Of a DNA stretch of 64,000 nt, positions 1 to 14,700 are shown in pieces. This DNA is from Archilochus colubris (taxonomy: Eukaryota > Chordata > Aves > Apodiformes > Trochilidae). The notes under the pieces are model-generated. The model saw nothing but the letters and a program-made list of their open reading frames with translations. It was not told the DNA's origin and searched no databases. The stretch covers positions 7,653,501 through 7,717,500 of the forward strand of contig CM041101.1 of NCBI GenBank assembly GCA_023079485.1. The letters are read 5' to 3'. Position numbers and translations under genes: made by a program. Positions within the stretch are counted from its first letter, which is position 1, and every line of letters starts with the position of its first letter.

Positions 1-925
1 ACTCTTATGTAAAAGCACAGTGCAGCCGATTAAGAACCTTTCCCAGCTCGTTCAGGAGGTGAGTTTGAGCCCCTTGGACAAATCCAAATGATTTTGTTTT
101 GGCAGGAGTAAGGAAGTTGTGGTGCAGAATCACTGATGTGAGGTCCACTGCCTCTCTTTTCCCAAGTGGAGCTGCTCACTCATCATCTTTTGCAAAATGA
201 TTTTTGTGCAGTGTTTGTAAAGTGCTCTGATATCTTCTGTAGATGAAAGGTGTTATAAAAATGCAAATTTCATTCCTTTCATTTCAGTTTCTTGTATTAA
301 ATAAATAAATAAATCATTCAGGGTTTAGTGGGAAGGGCACTCTCAGACCTAGTACTGCATCTGTATTCTGGACCTACCTGTGGAGAGAGGTTAAGGCCAC
401 TGATTGTCTTCCAGAGCCTACCAGAATTAATTTTCACTTGTACAAAAACAGATTTTGCAGGCTGAATAATAATGAAACAAGTGAAGAATCCACAGGTTCT
501 ATTAAATTGAGTATCTCATCCCTATGAGTAAGGAAACAGAGAAAGGATGCATTGCTCAATTAGCATTTTAAATTAATTTTTCAGGGGTGTTTACTGAGGA
601 AGCTGAAGTTTTAATTAAAGTAGCAAGTAAAGTAATTCACTGAAAAGCTTACAAATTCTTTTTTTTCTGTCATATTGAAACAAAATCCAGTGCTTAAAGA
701 AATGTTTTAAAAGAAGCAAAATGACATTTGGAGTAAAGAACATGTAGTTTCTTCAAAATACAGTGGCTCCTTCAATAAGTAAATGTTTCTGCAGTAATCA
801 AGGGATGAGGGTGGTAGATATTTCATACAAACGTGTCCTAAAAACATTGTGGTCAGAAATACAGTACATTTATTTGAAAAAGTTGTAGCCTAATAATAGG
901 AGAGCTTGCTGTGAATGTATTCCAT

Positions 926-1276
926 GTCATCTCTACAACTCCCTGAAAGGAGGTTGGAGCCAGGGGGGGGTTGGGCTCTTTTCCCAGGCAACTCTCAGCA
1001 AGACAAGAGGGCAGGGTCTCAGGTTGTGCCAGGGGAGGTTTAGGTTGGAGATGAGAAAGAATTTCTTTATGGAGAGGGTGATCAGGCATTGGAATGGGCT
1101 GCCCAGGGAAGTAGTGGATTCTCCGTGTCTGGAGATATTTCAAAAGAGCCTGGATGTGGCACTGAGTGCCATGGGCTGAGAACCACGGGGGGAGTGGATC
1201 AAGGGTTGGACTTGATGATCTCTGAGGTCCCTTCCAACCCAGCCAATTCTATGATTCTGTGATTCTATGATTCTGT
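926..1276 (+). mobile_element. CR1 LINE 3' fragment (sense)
   Basis: Recognised by the run of CR1 landmarks in order: tacaactccctgaaaggagg, caggggaggtttaggttgga, gcattggaatgggctgccca, gggttggacttgatgatct, gaggtcccttccaaccca, and a tail of ATTCTATGATTCTGTG octamer-like units. 5'-truncated 3' end, same strand as TTLL11; the start coordinate is approximate. Confidence 0.93.
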
Positions 1277-1982
1277 GTCTTTAAATGGCATCTACACGGA
1301 ACTGCAGATAAAATGGATTTTTGGATTGATGGGACTGTGTCTAAGAACAAGCATGAAAAAGTGGGGTACCTTTTTTTACACAAAACTGATTATTATTATA
1401 ACATGGATTACAAATGCTTGATTCTTGATTTTCTTTTTGCTTTTCATTGTTGATACTGCTAATTCATAGAGCTTTTGTTCATCCTGCTGGTAGCTTTTTT
1501 TTTTTTTTTAACCCACTTTACTCCTATTAGAAACTGTTGCTATCACTAATTGGAAGTGCTGTTTCAGAGCTCTTCAGGCTGCTTGAAAAAGGTTCATCTT
1601 TTTGATAGTAGAACATAAACTATACAGTTTTCCACTTTATGGTGATATCTTGCATGAATGGGAAAAGAAGTTGGAATATTTAATATTGTTGAAATAATTG
1701 CCTTAGCTCTTAATAGTTGAAATAGATATGCTCAACAAACACTTAATTGAATTGCAAGCTTTTCTTTTAATTACAGGCTATTAGTACCAGAAAGGAATTA
1801 ATATTTCATAAGTTATTACACATAGCTGAATATCAATAAATGAATAATACAGTTTTTACACTTAAATACCTTGTTCCTAATACCCAGTTTAAATTTATTG
1901 CAGCTTGCATACCAGAGTAAATCAGCTTGCTCAAAAAGTGCTTTGTAGTTACAGCTTGCTATTAATTCCCACCAATATTGGT

Positions 1983-2020
1983 AATATATATATATAACTT
2001 TATATATATATAACTTTATA
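1983..2020. repeat. TATA-rich microsatellite with duplicated unit
   Basis: A tatatatata-actt unit occurs twice in tandem, followed by a third partial tatata. Confidence 0.85.
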
Positions 2021-2695
2021 TAGTTGGGAGCAGAAAGATTTTGTGCTAACGGGAGCTTGGGAGCCATGGGGTTGGTGGCCAAGTGCCATCGTGGTGTGGG
2101 GACAATCTGGGAGAGGGATGTGGGTTACCAAGCTGCAGATACACACCGTGGGACTCTGGGCATTAATGGGGGATTAATTCTCTTCTTTTAAAGAAAAGGA
2201 GTTGATTAATAATGAGAATTCCTCCATGACCTCTAGTGCTGTATTCCCTCTGTGGTTGCTCATCACCCCTGAAACCAGGGGGAAGAAAGCTCAACCCTAA
2301 ACGTTGCCAGAGCTTGTTTGCTTCCCAGCTTTAGCACTTGCTGTTGCTGTGGTGAAATTAAGTGCTTCTTAATGACATTTTATTCCCTTTAATAGTATTT
2401 TCAGTTCCAAACGAGTCATGGCTTATTTGTGGCTGATAACAAACTCGGAATCTTCAGTACAGATCATGCCTCTCAGTCATTTGTTTTTAGTTTCTAGAAA
2501 CCTTTCATTGTTTGTTGACTTCTTGAACTGATGAAAACACCCCTAGTTTTGCATCCAAAAAATAGGACATGTTTACTTCTGACAGTCAGAAGGCTGCTCT
2601 TGCATGGTTTATGCTTTCTACAAGCATTTAGAAGGGAGAAGAATGAATGGGTGTTGCCAGATTGCTTCAAAACTTGTGTCCTGTCTCTTTTCCAG

Positions 2696-2792
2696 TTTCC
2701 TTTTGGCAGACGCTTGCCGTGTGATATCTATTGGCATGGGGTATCATTTCATGACAATGATATATTCTCAGGTCAAGTCAACAAGTTTCCAG
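2696..2792 (+). CDS. TTLL11: TTLL11 coding exon a (first in window)
   Basis: Translates to [15 protein letters not shown] and onward to KFP plus one base. It sits between a tttccag acceptor and a gtacct donor, phase 0 in and phase 1 out. Residues 1-33 of the partial protein belong to the N-terminal part of the TTL domain. The preceding exon is not in the window. Confidence 0.92.
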
Positions 2793-5700
2793 GTACCTTA
2801 CTTCTTAAAAACATGATTATTTTAACTGTCTTTGTGTTTTACTGGTTTTTAATGTGAATTATCTGCCTGATCAGCTGATGGTGTTTTTAGCGTTTCACAG
2901 TTTTTCATAGAATCTTTAAGATCAGAGTCTCACTGGTTTTGGTAGGTAATTTCTGCTTTGGATATCAGAATGGGTGTCTCAAACAATGTGTGAGCTGAAA
3001 TTTGCTTTTGAGAGGAAATGTTTTTGATGAAAAGAATACTTCATATATATGAATTCATGAAAAATAAGAGTGTTAGGCTACAATTCAACTGAAGTATGCA
3101 ATTATTGTCTGTTATCTAGCATTGACAGTGTTGTATCTGTGGGTTTGGTTTTATTCAAATAGAAAGGATGTGTTTTGTTTCATACTATCTCAGGGAAAAG
3201 CTCAAAGTGGAGATCCTCAAATTGATTTTTTAATATTGAAGAGTTTGTGTCATCTCTCATTTTATGATGACTCTTCAACTTTTTAAGCTCCCTTTTTTTC
3301 TCATTTAATCCCTGTTGAGATCTTTCTAAATACAAGCTAAGAGCTTAGGTATTGACTTATCTGAGCCTTTAACTTCAGATTTATTGCTACTGTTAGTATG
3401 CTGTGAGAATAAGAACCCTCAGATACTGAACTTTATGCTTTATTTACCCTGACTTTCTCCTGGCTGTGGGAAGTTCACATTCAGGTGTTGGGTGGTTGTA
3501 GTTTTCTGGTGGTTTAAAGCTGTGTCAGATGAATGTTACCCTCTGGTTTTGACTGCTGTGCAAGCCACTTGCTTACTATGTAGGAGCCAGAATACACAGA
3601 GTCCTTCAGAACCTGAAGACCCTCAATCCTGATTTCCAGGACTGTTGTGTTAACTCAGTATTAGGTTTTACTAAATTTGTTCTCTTTTAAAAGAGATTTT
3701 GATGCTTTCCTTTAGTTATTTGTTCAAAATTCAAAGAATCTAAAGGGGTTGGTCCTCAGGAAGACCTAGAAACTTTTCCATAAAAATAGATTTTCAGTTA
3801 TGTTCCCAAAGAAAATAAGACATCAGCAAATGTGTGTTTGTGCCCTGTCACTTTCTGTCCTCCTTGTGCACCTCTGGAACCTCCTGGCCAAAATCAACCA
3901 CATCTGACAAGAGGTTTGCAGTCAGGGACTACTGATGTCCTGAAGACAGTTCTGTGGAAATTTCTGACCACTTAGGAAGGAAGCTCCAAGGTGGGGTTCA
4001 CCCTGGAAAGAAGCTGCAGCATAAACCTTATAAGCTGGAATAATTGAAAGTATATAAACAACATGAGGGTAACCCTGAATGCCCTGACCTTGGGAAAAGC
4101 TTTTACCAGAGCTCACCTGGATCTAGAAATTACATGATCCAAGCACGAGATTCAAAGCTGCAGGAGGGCAGCTAAGTTTGGCTGCTCACAAATAACCTTT
4201 CTGATGGAGTTACTTAAGTCAGTGCTAAGTAAACACAAAGGGATTGTTTATATTTAAATGACAATTTTCCCTATTCCTGGAATGATAGCAGGCTAGGGCA
4301 GTAATTTTGGATTATGACTAGATGAGCTAGGAGTGGGGTGAATAACAATATAGCAATTTACTTTTAAGATAAGGCCTCAGTGCAGATTTGTCATCACTTT
4401 TAAACACTTCTCTTCCCAGGCATGACAGAGATGGTTCGGAAAATCACACTGAGCCGTGCTGTGCGAACGATGCAGGATCTGTTTCCTCTGGAATATAACT
4501 TCTATCCTCGGTCCTGGATTCTGCCAGAAGAATTTCCTCTCTTTGTGGATGAGGTAGATGAATTTCATATTATTTGAAATCACACTTGGGTGCTGTGGAT
4601 GACATCCTTTTTGGTTTGTCTGAGATCAGACATGGTCTGGGTGAGCTGCTTGTTTGTTATGTTCTAGAATAAAATTAATAACAATTATGTGTCTGCAATG
4701 CCAGAAGAGATGTCTGAAAATTAAATGATAGAACCAAAACTCCTTTTCCTGGATATTCTATTGAGTTCAAATGGGCTGGGGAGGTTCCAGGACAGTAGTG
4801 TCTGGAGTGTAGCACTTTACCATCTCTGTTGTCACTGAAGTCTTTTTAGTCCATCCTGCCTGCTCTAGCCAAATCCTTCAAACCAGCATTTTGTACTCCT
4901 TATTGTTAAATACACTCACATCTTCCCAAATAATTGTTTGTTTGAATCTCTTGTCAACTGTTGCTTTGTTTAAATACTCAGAATTTACTAAAATGCCATT
5001 CTTTTTCAGCTTTTTTGGTTTTTCTTTTTAAGAAGTGATGGTGTGTGGTAGTGTTTGGTTTGTTATTACAAATACTTTTTAAAATATTGTATGTGTTTGT
5101 TTTAACCCTGTCTGACTGACCCAGTGTAGTCTTGTTCTGCTTGGAAAAGTAAGAGGAAAAGGTATGGACTTTAATAGACTTACATGTTGGGTCTTTTTGG
5201 ATAATTAAATCCACAGTCCAGTTAAATCCATTAACATCTCCTGATATATACTCTTCAAGTATACTGGGCCACTGCCATGGTACTGGCTAGTAGCAGTAAA
5301 AATTGATAAAATCCCAGGAGTACTTCAGTCTTTCTGCTTTAAATGTAAGACTGATTTGGGAAAGGAGTGTAAATTATCCAATGAATTTGGCAATGACAGG
5401 CAGATAGGTACAAATAACTTGGAAGCAAACTTTCCCAATGGTGCAGAGGGGTTGCAGTGATGACTTTTGGGTAGGCTCAGCAGGCAGTAATGCACTGCAG
5501 ACAGTGTGGGTGGGCTGTCCCCTGGGTTCCACACACGGACCTGGCAGCAGGTGGCACTGCAAATAAACACTTTTCTCTGCTTGAATGGTTACTGGAGTGA
5601 AAACGATTTGGTTTTTGTTCCAAGAATAACAGATGTCCAGTAACACACTCCTAGGAGTTTCCTTTGCATATGTTCTTCCATCTGTGTTTGAGAGAAGCAT

Positions 5701-8700
5701 ACTTCTTGTTATCAAACATTGTATTTTGTGCTGTGAGACTTTATGTTCCACTTAACACAAGTTTGTAATGTTCCACTCCAAAACAAGAAAAAATACAAAC
5801 AAAAAAAAATCCAAATCCACTGTGAACCATAAAAGGGTTCAGAACATTTCAGTTTACTGATTCTCATTAAAAGCTTTCCAGTCCTTTATGCTGTTTATTT
5901 GTTCCTATCTAGTTTTGTTTGCTTGACAACCAAGGGACCCTAATGCTGATGGAAATGTCAGCTCCCTGAGGGTGAATTTTCAGTGTATTCACAAACATGT
6001 ACAATAGAGCACGTGTGGTGCCTGTGTGTTAGACCTGCCCCTGTAGGAACTGGCAAAGGCTTGAAACTGGGAATGTACATGTATTTTAGCTGAGCAAAAG
6101 AGGATTAAGCCATCTCTGGTGCTAAGAAATTAACACCTATAGGATTCTACCTGTAGTAGAAATTACTACTGAAAGTAGAAAGAAGAAACTCCTGGAGAAT
6201 TTTAATCTCTCTGCTGTTTTCTGAAATACTACAACATTTCAAAACATTTTCTCTCTAAAATAATCTTATATGCCTCAGTTCTGCAGACATATTAGTGAAC
6301 TTTTATTGTACATTTATATCAATAGGTTATTGATCTGCTAGCAGCTTTTCCCACTTTTCCCCATCCTTTAATCCATGTAGAAGAAACTGCAGCTAATCAG
6401 ATACTAATGAGCCAGCAATCAATGAGAGAGCCTCACTCCTAAATTTTCTGTGGATTAGCTTGGTATTGGAAATAGCAACAAAATGGTAGTTCCCATAGTG
6501 TCATGAGTATTAAACTGAAATGGTGATAGGTATTTTTAACAAAGGCTTAAAAATTAATTCTATTAAGTAAATATTGAGCTATTTTCAGTATTGATCTATT
6601 TTTTTACCTTGTAAAACACTCTATACTAACATCTCACTGAAACAGAAGATGAGCTGTAAATAAGCAGATCTCTCAGGTGCTACAGTAATCACTCCTTTAC
6701 TAACAGAGAAGAATCTGTTAGACTTTGTGTGATAAGAACTTATTTCTAATAGGAAATTCCAATTTCTGAAAAGTACCTAGCTTGGGATTCAAACCAGGAC
6801 CTTGATTGCTCTCATACTGCCTTCCTTGTGTTGTCTGTGAGGATGATGAATAGCCTGGTATGATGAATTTTTAATAAGAATCTAATTTGGACAGTCTCAT
6901 TTCCAGCAGAGCATATTTTTGGTAGTTTAATCAGGTTTTCAAGTTTTGGATACCTCTTAGGCATAGACATGAATATTCTAGTCTTTGTGCTGTCAGATCT
7001 TGTAGCTTATTAGATGCATTTTTTCCCAGAACTCTATATTCATCCAGCCTGAGTTTCTTCACAAAAGCCAAGCCTGCAGCTGGATCAGGTTTTCATTTTC
7101 TCCTCTTGCTGTTGGCTGTAAGTGGTTAACATGTTTTTAACAGGAATTTCCTTCTAAGCTAAGTACACAGTTCATCATTTCATATGAGCTAAATTTCCTC
7201 CATGACTGACTTTTCTAAGTCTGGATGATCCTCCTCATAATGAGAATTTGGAAGAATATAGTGATGTGGGTTCTGGAGAATTTCAGGATGATTGTCAGAA
7301 ATTTCCTTGAAGATCAAGAATCCATCTGCTTTCTTCAAGGCAGTCAAGATGCTGGAAACCAGACTGACTCTGGATTACTATTCCCACTTTCCCTGTTTTC
7401 CTACCTTCATCTGCCATGTGTAAGTTTTGATGAAATAGAAGACCTGAATAATGTCCAGGCCTTCTAATCCATAAAAAAATGGACTAAAAAATGGTTAAGG
7501 CAATCAATCAAGGTTTCTCACCTTTCTATAAAATGAAACAACAGATCTGGGAGTGGGAGGCAGATTGCCCTGGCTGGTTTCATAGAGGTTCTTTGGTAGT
7601 TTCTACCCTGGTTGGCACTTTGTAGTGTCCAGAGTAATGTCAGTTCAGGGGAAGATTATTCTGTAGTGGTAAAAAGACAAGGGCATAAATCCTGCTTTCC
7701 TTCTTTGTATATACCTAGGCCTGCTGATCTACTTGGACCTATTTATCCACACACCATTTATGTAAGCCTGGGCTCCACTGTGGTGTTTTAGCCTTCAAAG
7801 TGACCTAGTTTGGAGAAGAATCTTTCATTGAGTTTGTGTGACAGCTGTCCATGAGAAAATTTCTAGTCTAAATAATGACTCTGTGGCTCTGTGTTCCTGT
7901 GTTCCCTGGTGTTCCTAGCACTGGGTATCTGGTTGTGAAAAATATGCAGTGGTGGAAAAAGGTATTATCAGTGCCTAATTGTTACTTTATCTTTGCTTCC
8001 CCAGTAGTGCTTCTCTGCATTTATACCTCTATACCCAAGATGCCTTTCCTTAGGTTACTGATTATCTTTGTCAGTACTTGTTCAAAATGCAGCATGAAAG
8101 TTTAACTTTGCTATTTTATGTACCTTAAAGACTAATGTAATGGGCCTCATGAGAAACAGAGCTTTTCAGCCTGAAAATTGGTGCATAATGTTGAAAGCAA
8201 GTACCTGGAATCATTTGCACAATGGCCTGTTAAATAAAATGACCCTTTAGCTGCACTAGTAACTCTCTACTCATGCTTTTTTGTTTGTCTTTGTGCTTGT
8301 CAGTACTATTTCTCTTCTACCTTTTTTGCAGTATGTTTACTTCTACAATGATGTGATCTTGTTATTTTTATTTATTTATGAATGTGAGTGGAGTTTTTTT
8401 GGCTTTCATAATATCAGGCTTCTTCCCCCCCCAGTTAGCATCTTTCAGTGTAATTCTTTCCCTTCCAGGTTCGTGTGATGAAAGACAGTGATCCATCTTG
8501 GAAGCCTACTTTTATTGTAAAACCTGATGGAGGATGCCAAGGGGATGGAATCTACCTCATTAAAGACCCAAGTGACATCAGGCTGACAGGAAGCATCCAG
8601 AGCCGCCCTGCTGTGGTCCAGGAATATATCTGCAAACCACTGCTTGTTGACAAACTGAAATTTGATATTCGTCTTTATGTCTTACTGAAATCTTTAGAAC

Positions 8701-11700
8701 CCTTAGAGATTTATATAGCCAAAGATGGACTTTCTAGATTTTGTACAGAGCCCTACCAAGAGCCCACTCTGAAAAATTTGCACCAGGTTTTTATGCACTT
8801 AACCAACTATTCACTGAATATCCACAGTGGGAATTTCATCCATTCTGACAATGCAAACACTGGCAGCAAGAGGACTTTCTCAAGCATTCTGTGCAGACTG
8901 TCTTCCAGAGGAGCTGATGTCAAAAAGCTGTGGTCAGATATAATTTCACTGGTGATTAAAACAATTATTGCACTGACACCAGAACTGAAAGTTTACTATC
9001 AGTCTGACATACCAGCAGGAAAGCCTGGGCCAACTTGCTTCCAGGTAGGTTGGAGTTTCTGCCAGGAATGTGATTATTTCTGTAAGTGGATTAATTTTCT
9101 GGATGTTCAATTCCTTTTCTAAAAGCTGTCCCCAGTTATGCTCTTGCTCACTGCTTGTAGTGCAACCACTGAATGGTGCAACCTGGGTGATGCATTGCAT
9201 GAGCTTTGATTCTTTTCACCCACGTTGTACCTTGCAAATCTATCCCCTGACCTATGTTACTACTTTTCAGAAACTTACCAGGAGAATTTTCAGTGGGTGT
9301 CAGTCATTAGTAGCAGTATTCACTCCAGTTTCCATCTTCTAGATGTTACAACTCTGAAGCTTTGCAGCTTCCTCATGCAGCTATGATGATGGCAATTTTA
9401 AGACCCTTCTGTCACAGATGCTAAGGTTCCTTGCTGTAGATGCAGCATTTAGAGATGTGGGTGGTGTGGAAGTAGATTTCAGTAAAGATTCAGCAATATA
9501 GCTTGGTTCTCAGTTATTTCTCTGTTGTCCCTCAAATGTTTCTTCCTCCTGAGTGCTGACATTTGTCTGACCATTGCATTCTCTGCAAGCACACTGTGAG
9601 CTGAATGGAAGTAACACATTGCTTCTTATGCACAGATTTTAGGGTTTGACATTCTCCTGATGAAAAACTTGAAGCCCATGTTACTAGAAGTAAATGCAAA
9701 CCCCAGCATGAGAATAGAACATGAGCAGGAGGTAAGGCCTCTCAACATAACAGTGAGATTGGAAGGAAATTGTTTAAACTTGCTTTTGTGGTCTTTTTCC
9801 TTGTTTGAAAGATGAAAGCTGTCTGCTAATATAAAACCTTCAAGGTTCTCTGTAATTTTCTGCTTTGAAATCATTGCTAATCTTATACACTGGAAATATG
9901 ACTTATTGGAATGGTGAAAGCTCTCCATCATCTATGTCATAAATACATTTATTCATCATGCAGTTGATTTAATTGTGTTTAGAGCATTACTAATTTTTTT
10001 TTCATGTTTGTATACAAAATATAAATGGTAACATTGGCAACAATCTTTCTTCTTCAATACTTAGTTTACTAGAGAAACTTGCCAAAAATATCTTGCTGAA
10101 AATGTTCAGGTGTTTGTGTTCCCTTTAAGAAGTATTTTGTTAATCTGTCATTGTGTATTTAAAACATTTGTATCATGCATAAGGTTTGAGCGTATGTGGA
10201 ATAAATAGTCCTTAACTCTGTACTAAGTAATTGTATCCCTTTGTAATTTAAAGCTTTCTCCTGGAGTATTTGAAAATGTTCCAAGCCCTGTTGATGAAGA
10301 AGTGAAAGTAGCTGTTATCAGAGACACTCTTCGGCTGGTGGACCCTCAGAAAAAAAAGAGGAAAGATATCCAGTAAGTGTTTTGACTTTCCTTGGTGTTT
10401 TTTTGCATCAGTGCCTTGCAATAATTATAAAAGTGAAATATGTTTTTTTCCACTTCTGTTAGTTTATTCAGCACAATATGTTCCTGACCCTGTGATTTCT
10501 TTTACATCCACAGTGTTACCTCTAAAAAAAGCCTACAGTATCCTAATTGGTGGTGTGGTACAAAAAGAGTGCTCAGATGTGTGGCTCTGCCAGGGTAAGG
10601 TTAGGGGAAAAGCCAATTCCTGCTACTTTCTGCTGGGTGGTAGTGAATCCCCTGAATGGCATTCTGATAGCTCAGCACTGACCACTTCACCTGCTCCTTG
10701 TAGCAGGAGAGTGGAAAGAGCTCTGGAAATGCTGTAGCCTAAGGAATTATCCCACAAACTGATAGGAAGTGGGCTGTATCAGTTCCCCTGGAACAGATTA
10801 CCTTTGGTTCAGAGCTAATGCAAATAATTCAGTAACTCAGGTTCATTTGTTTTTACTTTAATTGAGGCCTCTTTAAAAATCAAAACAGCCATAAGATGTA
10901 AATTTGAGTATTAATTTGCTTCCAAGTCACAAATAGCTCTGAATGAACTGCCCCATTGGAGCTGAAAAGTATGAATATTGTATTTGGAAATTGCTTCCTG
11001 GATCTGTGATAATAAACATAGTTAAATCTGTGATCTAGAAACGAGAGGAACTGCCTGAAGCAGCTTGTGCAGAAATGCTTAGGGTGGGATCAGGCTGAGA
11101 AATAATATCTTCTTTTTTTTCAAACACCTTGTTTTAAGCATTTCCTCAGAAACATGAAAGGGAGAGAGGTTTTTTTAATTTTCTTTTGAGTCCCTTGAAA
11201 TTCTTGCTTGTAGGCCTGCCACCACACTAGAATATTGATTTTCTTCTCCTGGCACTTAGTGACAAGCTTAAAGATGTTATTCATGCTGCACAGTGATTTC
11301 AAGGGCAAACTGGCTGTCCTTGTGTAGACAGAGTTCCATGAGCCAGACATGACTGATAATACTTAAGGTTCTGTATTACTGTATTATTATTATAAGATCA
11401 AGCTGTTCTTTCAGAGGCAGTGCCCCACACAGAGGTTGCTGTAGTAAGTATACAAAAGTCTTGCAAATCAATCTCTACTGTGTGTTACCTGTATTTAACT
11501 TTCACCCTTAAGATTACCTCAGTGCACAGAGCTGAAAAAAGATCATTTTCTAACCTGTAATTATGTACACTTTTTTTTTTAATGCTGAAGTTATGTCAGG
11601 CATTCATTAATGATGTATTAGATATGTAAAAAAAAAGGCAAATGATAATTACAAATATATTTCTGGAGAACAGTGGTGTGTGTGGAACACTCATGCACTG

Positions 11701-14700
11701 AGGATTCATCTCTGATATGTTTTGAGTACTAAATAATTTATAACAGGATTAGCTGGTGATGAGGTAAAACCACTGGCTCTTCACTGCAGGAATCCATCAG
11801 TGATGCAGCTTTTGTTCAGGATAATCTGGTTAGCAGCACATCTTGATGAATACCTGTGTGTCTTCACCATCAGTCAGTACCACTTCTTGCTGCAAAGGGC
11901 AATATTTAGGTAACTTGTTGTGTGGGTACACAGGAACTGCCCACTTGTGCAGCTGAGATTTACCCTTTCTTCTTCCAAGTGCTTTTTATTGAACTGGGCA
12001 TGGTGTGTGGAGCTGCTTCAGAGAGACATGAGCTTGCAGTGAGCTTCAAGTCAAGGATCTCATCCTGAGCACTGCAAAGTAAAAGCATTGAAGAGAGGAG
12101 CTGAGCACCAGCTGCTTTTGCCTCATCATCACTAGCAAAGGTTTTTTCACTTTGTGTCCTGCCCCTTGCTTGTTTTAGTGCATTTCAACAGTTTCAGCAC
12201 TTCCAGCAGTTGTGTGCTCCCACGTTCCCTCTCCAAACACTCCCACCAGGAACTGCAGAGAATTGGTGTGATTTCTCTCTTTGCAGAAGAAAGATAATAA
12301 CTAATAATCGACTGGAGATAGAAAGCTGCAGAGTACTTTACCTACACTGTAATCTCCTGCTAGTCAAATTGCACCTGGCAGCAGGGAAAGCAACATTTGG
12401 ACAGTTGATAGAAGAAAAAAATCTGAGAGCTTTCCTGTTCTGACAGGTAACCAGCAGCAAGCACTGCAGACTCTGGTTTTGATACTAATTAGGTAATGGA
12501 CATTAATTCCAGTAAAGTTTTAATGATAGATATCTGAGTTTGAACACACAGGGGAAATACTGAGGAGTCTGAGCTGTGTCTCAGGTAAATATTCTGCTGC
12601 GGAGATGGATTTGATTTCCCTCTAATTATCTCCCAGATTAAAATAAATGAAGCATCTAAGTGAATGTGAGTTTTAGAAGTCATCCTGAAGTACTTAATTA
12701 TCAGGAAAGATTAATAGCTCAATTTTTTTTTTTAGTTTAATTTTTCCTCATCTTTATGAAGTTTTGATTATTTTTTCCTCCCTCCTTTCATGTGACATAC
12801 AACACTGGAAAATAAGTTGAATAAAATCAGTTTATCATACCATACAAATCTATTAATTTTTCCAACACAGTTCCAATCTTTATGTGCACCACATCAACCA
12901 GCTGGTTGTTGTCATCAGGAGGGAGGTCTCCCTTTTGGGTGAGAAATCTAGTGTAAAAGAAGATGAGGAAATGTAAACTATTTTTTCTTTTTACTTAATA
13001 TATTCAAAGCATCATGTAGAGCAGGTTGCACATGTCCCTTACCTGGACTGGGTGTGCATTTTGTCCAAGACTGCAGTAGGCAACATGGTCAGAAAGCTTT
13101 GCTGTGCCAGACTTGGGGAAATTCTTGTCAAGTATTTGGACTTTGCTCCTGCTGTTGCTACAAGGAAATTTGTATAGGATTAAATTTGCTCTGAATTTCC
13201 TTCTGGCAGCAGAGGTGCTGCTCACAGCCTGCTGAAGGTGAGAGAAGACTTCAGCTAAAGGAAATTTTCCACAATTGAATGAATGGTCTAATGACACAGA
13301 ACAACATTTGAAGTAAATCAACGTTACTTATGTAAACAGCAGTTTAATTAAGATAATCACTGATGCAAATCACTGGTGCCTCCAACAGAAAATCCATTTC
13401 AAACAGCTTTGCAAACTTCAGCCTTTTTTGTGCCTATTTTTGAATTTTTGTAGCAGTAAAATCTTTTAATTTCAGTGTTTAATTATTACCAATTGATTCT
13501 TTTTGGAATTGCAGTAGATTTTTGAAGACCAAAAAGGACTCTGAGTCTTGTATGTAAATCTTGTCTGTTCTTCCCTGTTAGATGTAAACTCTTTGTGGGG
13601 TAATTGCAAGCTGTGAGTATTATTTGGAGTGGATTTGCTCTAAATGGCTTAGGAAGATCATTTGTATCATCTCATCAATGTTAATGACCTGCTTTCCTGT
13701 CCTGTCAAAAATATTTGTGCCCTAGTTTGTTAATGCTAATTAATCCAGAGATAATAAGGGACTTCTTTATGTTTTTGTTTCTGTTTATTTTGTGTCCCAG
13801 TATGATCTCTTCCATTTATATGCCTAGTTTTTGCATATTTTAAGACAGAAAATAAGCTTTTTATTCTTTTGACAAAGAAAGCATAGTATTATGACATGTT
13901 TGTCTTCAGAAATATGAGTTGCTCATGGAATAAAATTTGCTTTTTCCTTGCTAGAGATGATGAAGGTGCAGCCCCATAAGTAATATAATGACTTTTATTC
14001 AGCACTGATATAGCCACTGACAGAAGAAAGGATTGAAACGCTTTGGAAATGAAATGTGGTTTAATCTTTTGCTGTTATAAAAACAATAAATTCATTGTGC
14101 CCACAAAAATGAGTCGTTTTGTTTTATTACCTATTATGGTATTGCTGCCTCATTGCCAGTTTATCTTGAGTGCTGTTCTCTGTATGTACCACTTGAGTGA
14201 TTTTCTGTTTGAATTCAGACTTGAAATTTATTTGTTATGTTCTGATTATTTTTTTCCTTCTTTTAAAAATATGTTGGGTATAATTCTCTGAGTTCTGTGG
14301 CTCCAGCAAATGTCAAATCTTTATTAATTGATTTTCTAAGCAGGAGGAACCCCAGTGTGGTCTGTCTTAAATTTCTGCAAGATCAGCATGCAAACACTGG
14401 CTAATGTTCACAGAGCACACTGTAAATATTAATGTGTGTCAGTTGGACTTTTTTCCTCTTAAGTGCTGTGTAGTTAGGAAGCAGTTCTAATCAGGGCTTT
14501 GTAGACCTTACTACAGGAATGATCTTACTCTTTTCTTGCACAAAACAAGGTGATTCATTTTTTCTACTGTGTAGATCAGGTATCTTTCTCAGTTTAAATG
14601 CTTTGTTTTGATATAGGACAAAATTACATATTAACAATCTGTATTAAATGAATGTCCAGAAATTAATATGTGTTTTCTACTCGTGTACTTTCTGCCTTAA

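Larger units (their letters stand above)
1..2695 (+). other. TTLL11: TTLL11 upstream intron
   Basis: Non-coding, AT-rich sequence before the first exon in the window. It contains a CR1 fragment (about 926-1276) and an alternating AT run (1983-2020). Nothing else is recognised apart from a possible in-frame exon end at 1-58 (see findings). Confidence 0.75.

Noticed and set aside
12287..12443. Possible TTLL11 exon after a tttgcag acceptor-like site
   Set aside because: The frame that would continue exon 10254-10372 meets stops immediately, and the downstream exon at 25249 already fits phase and protein.
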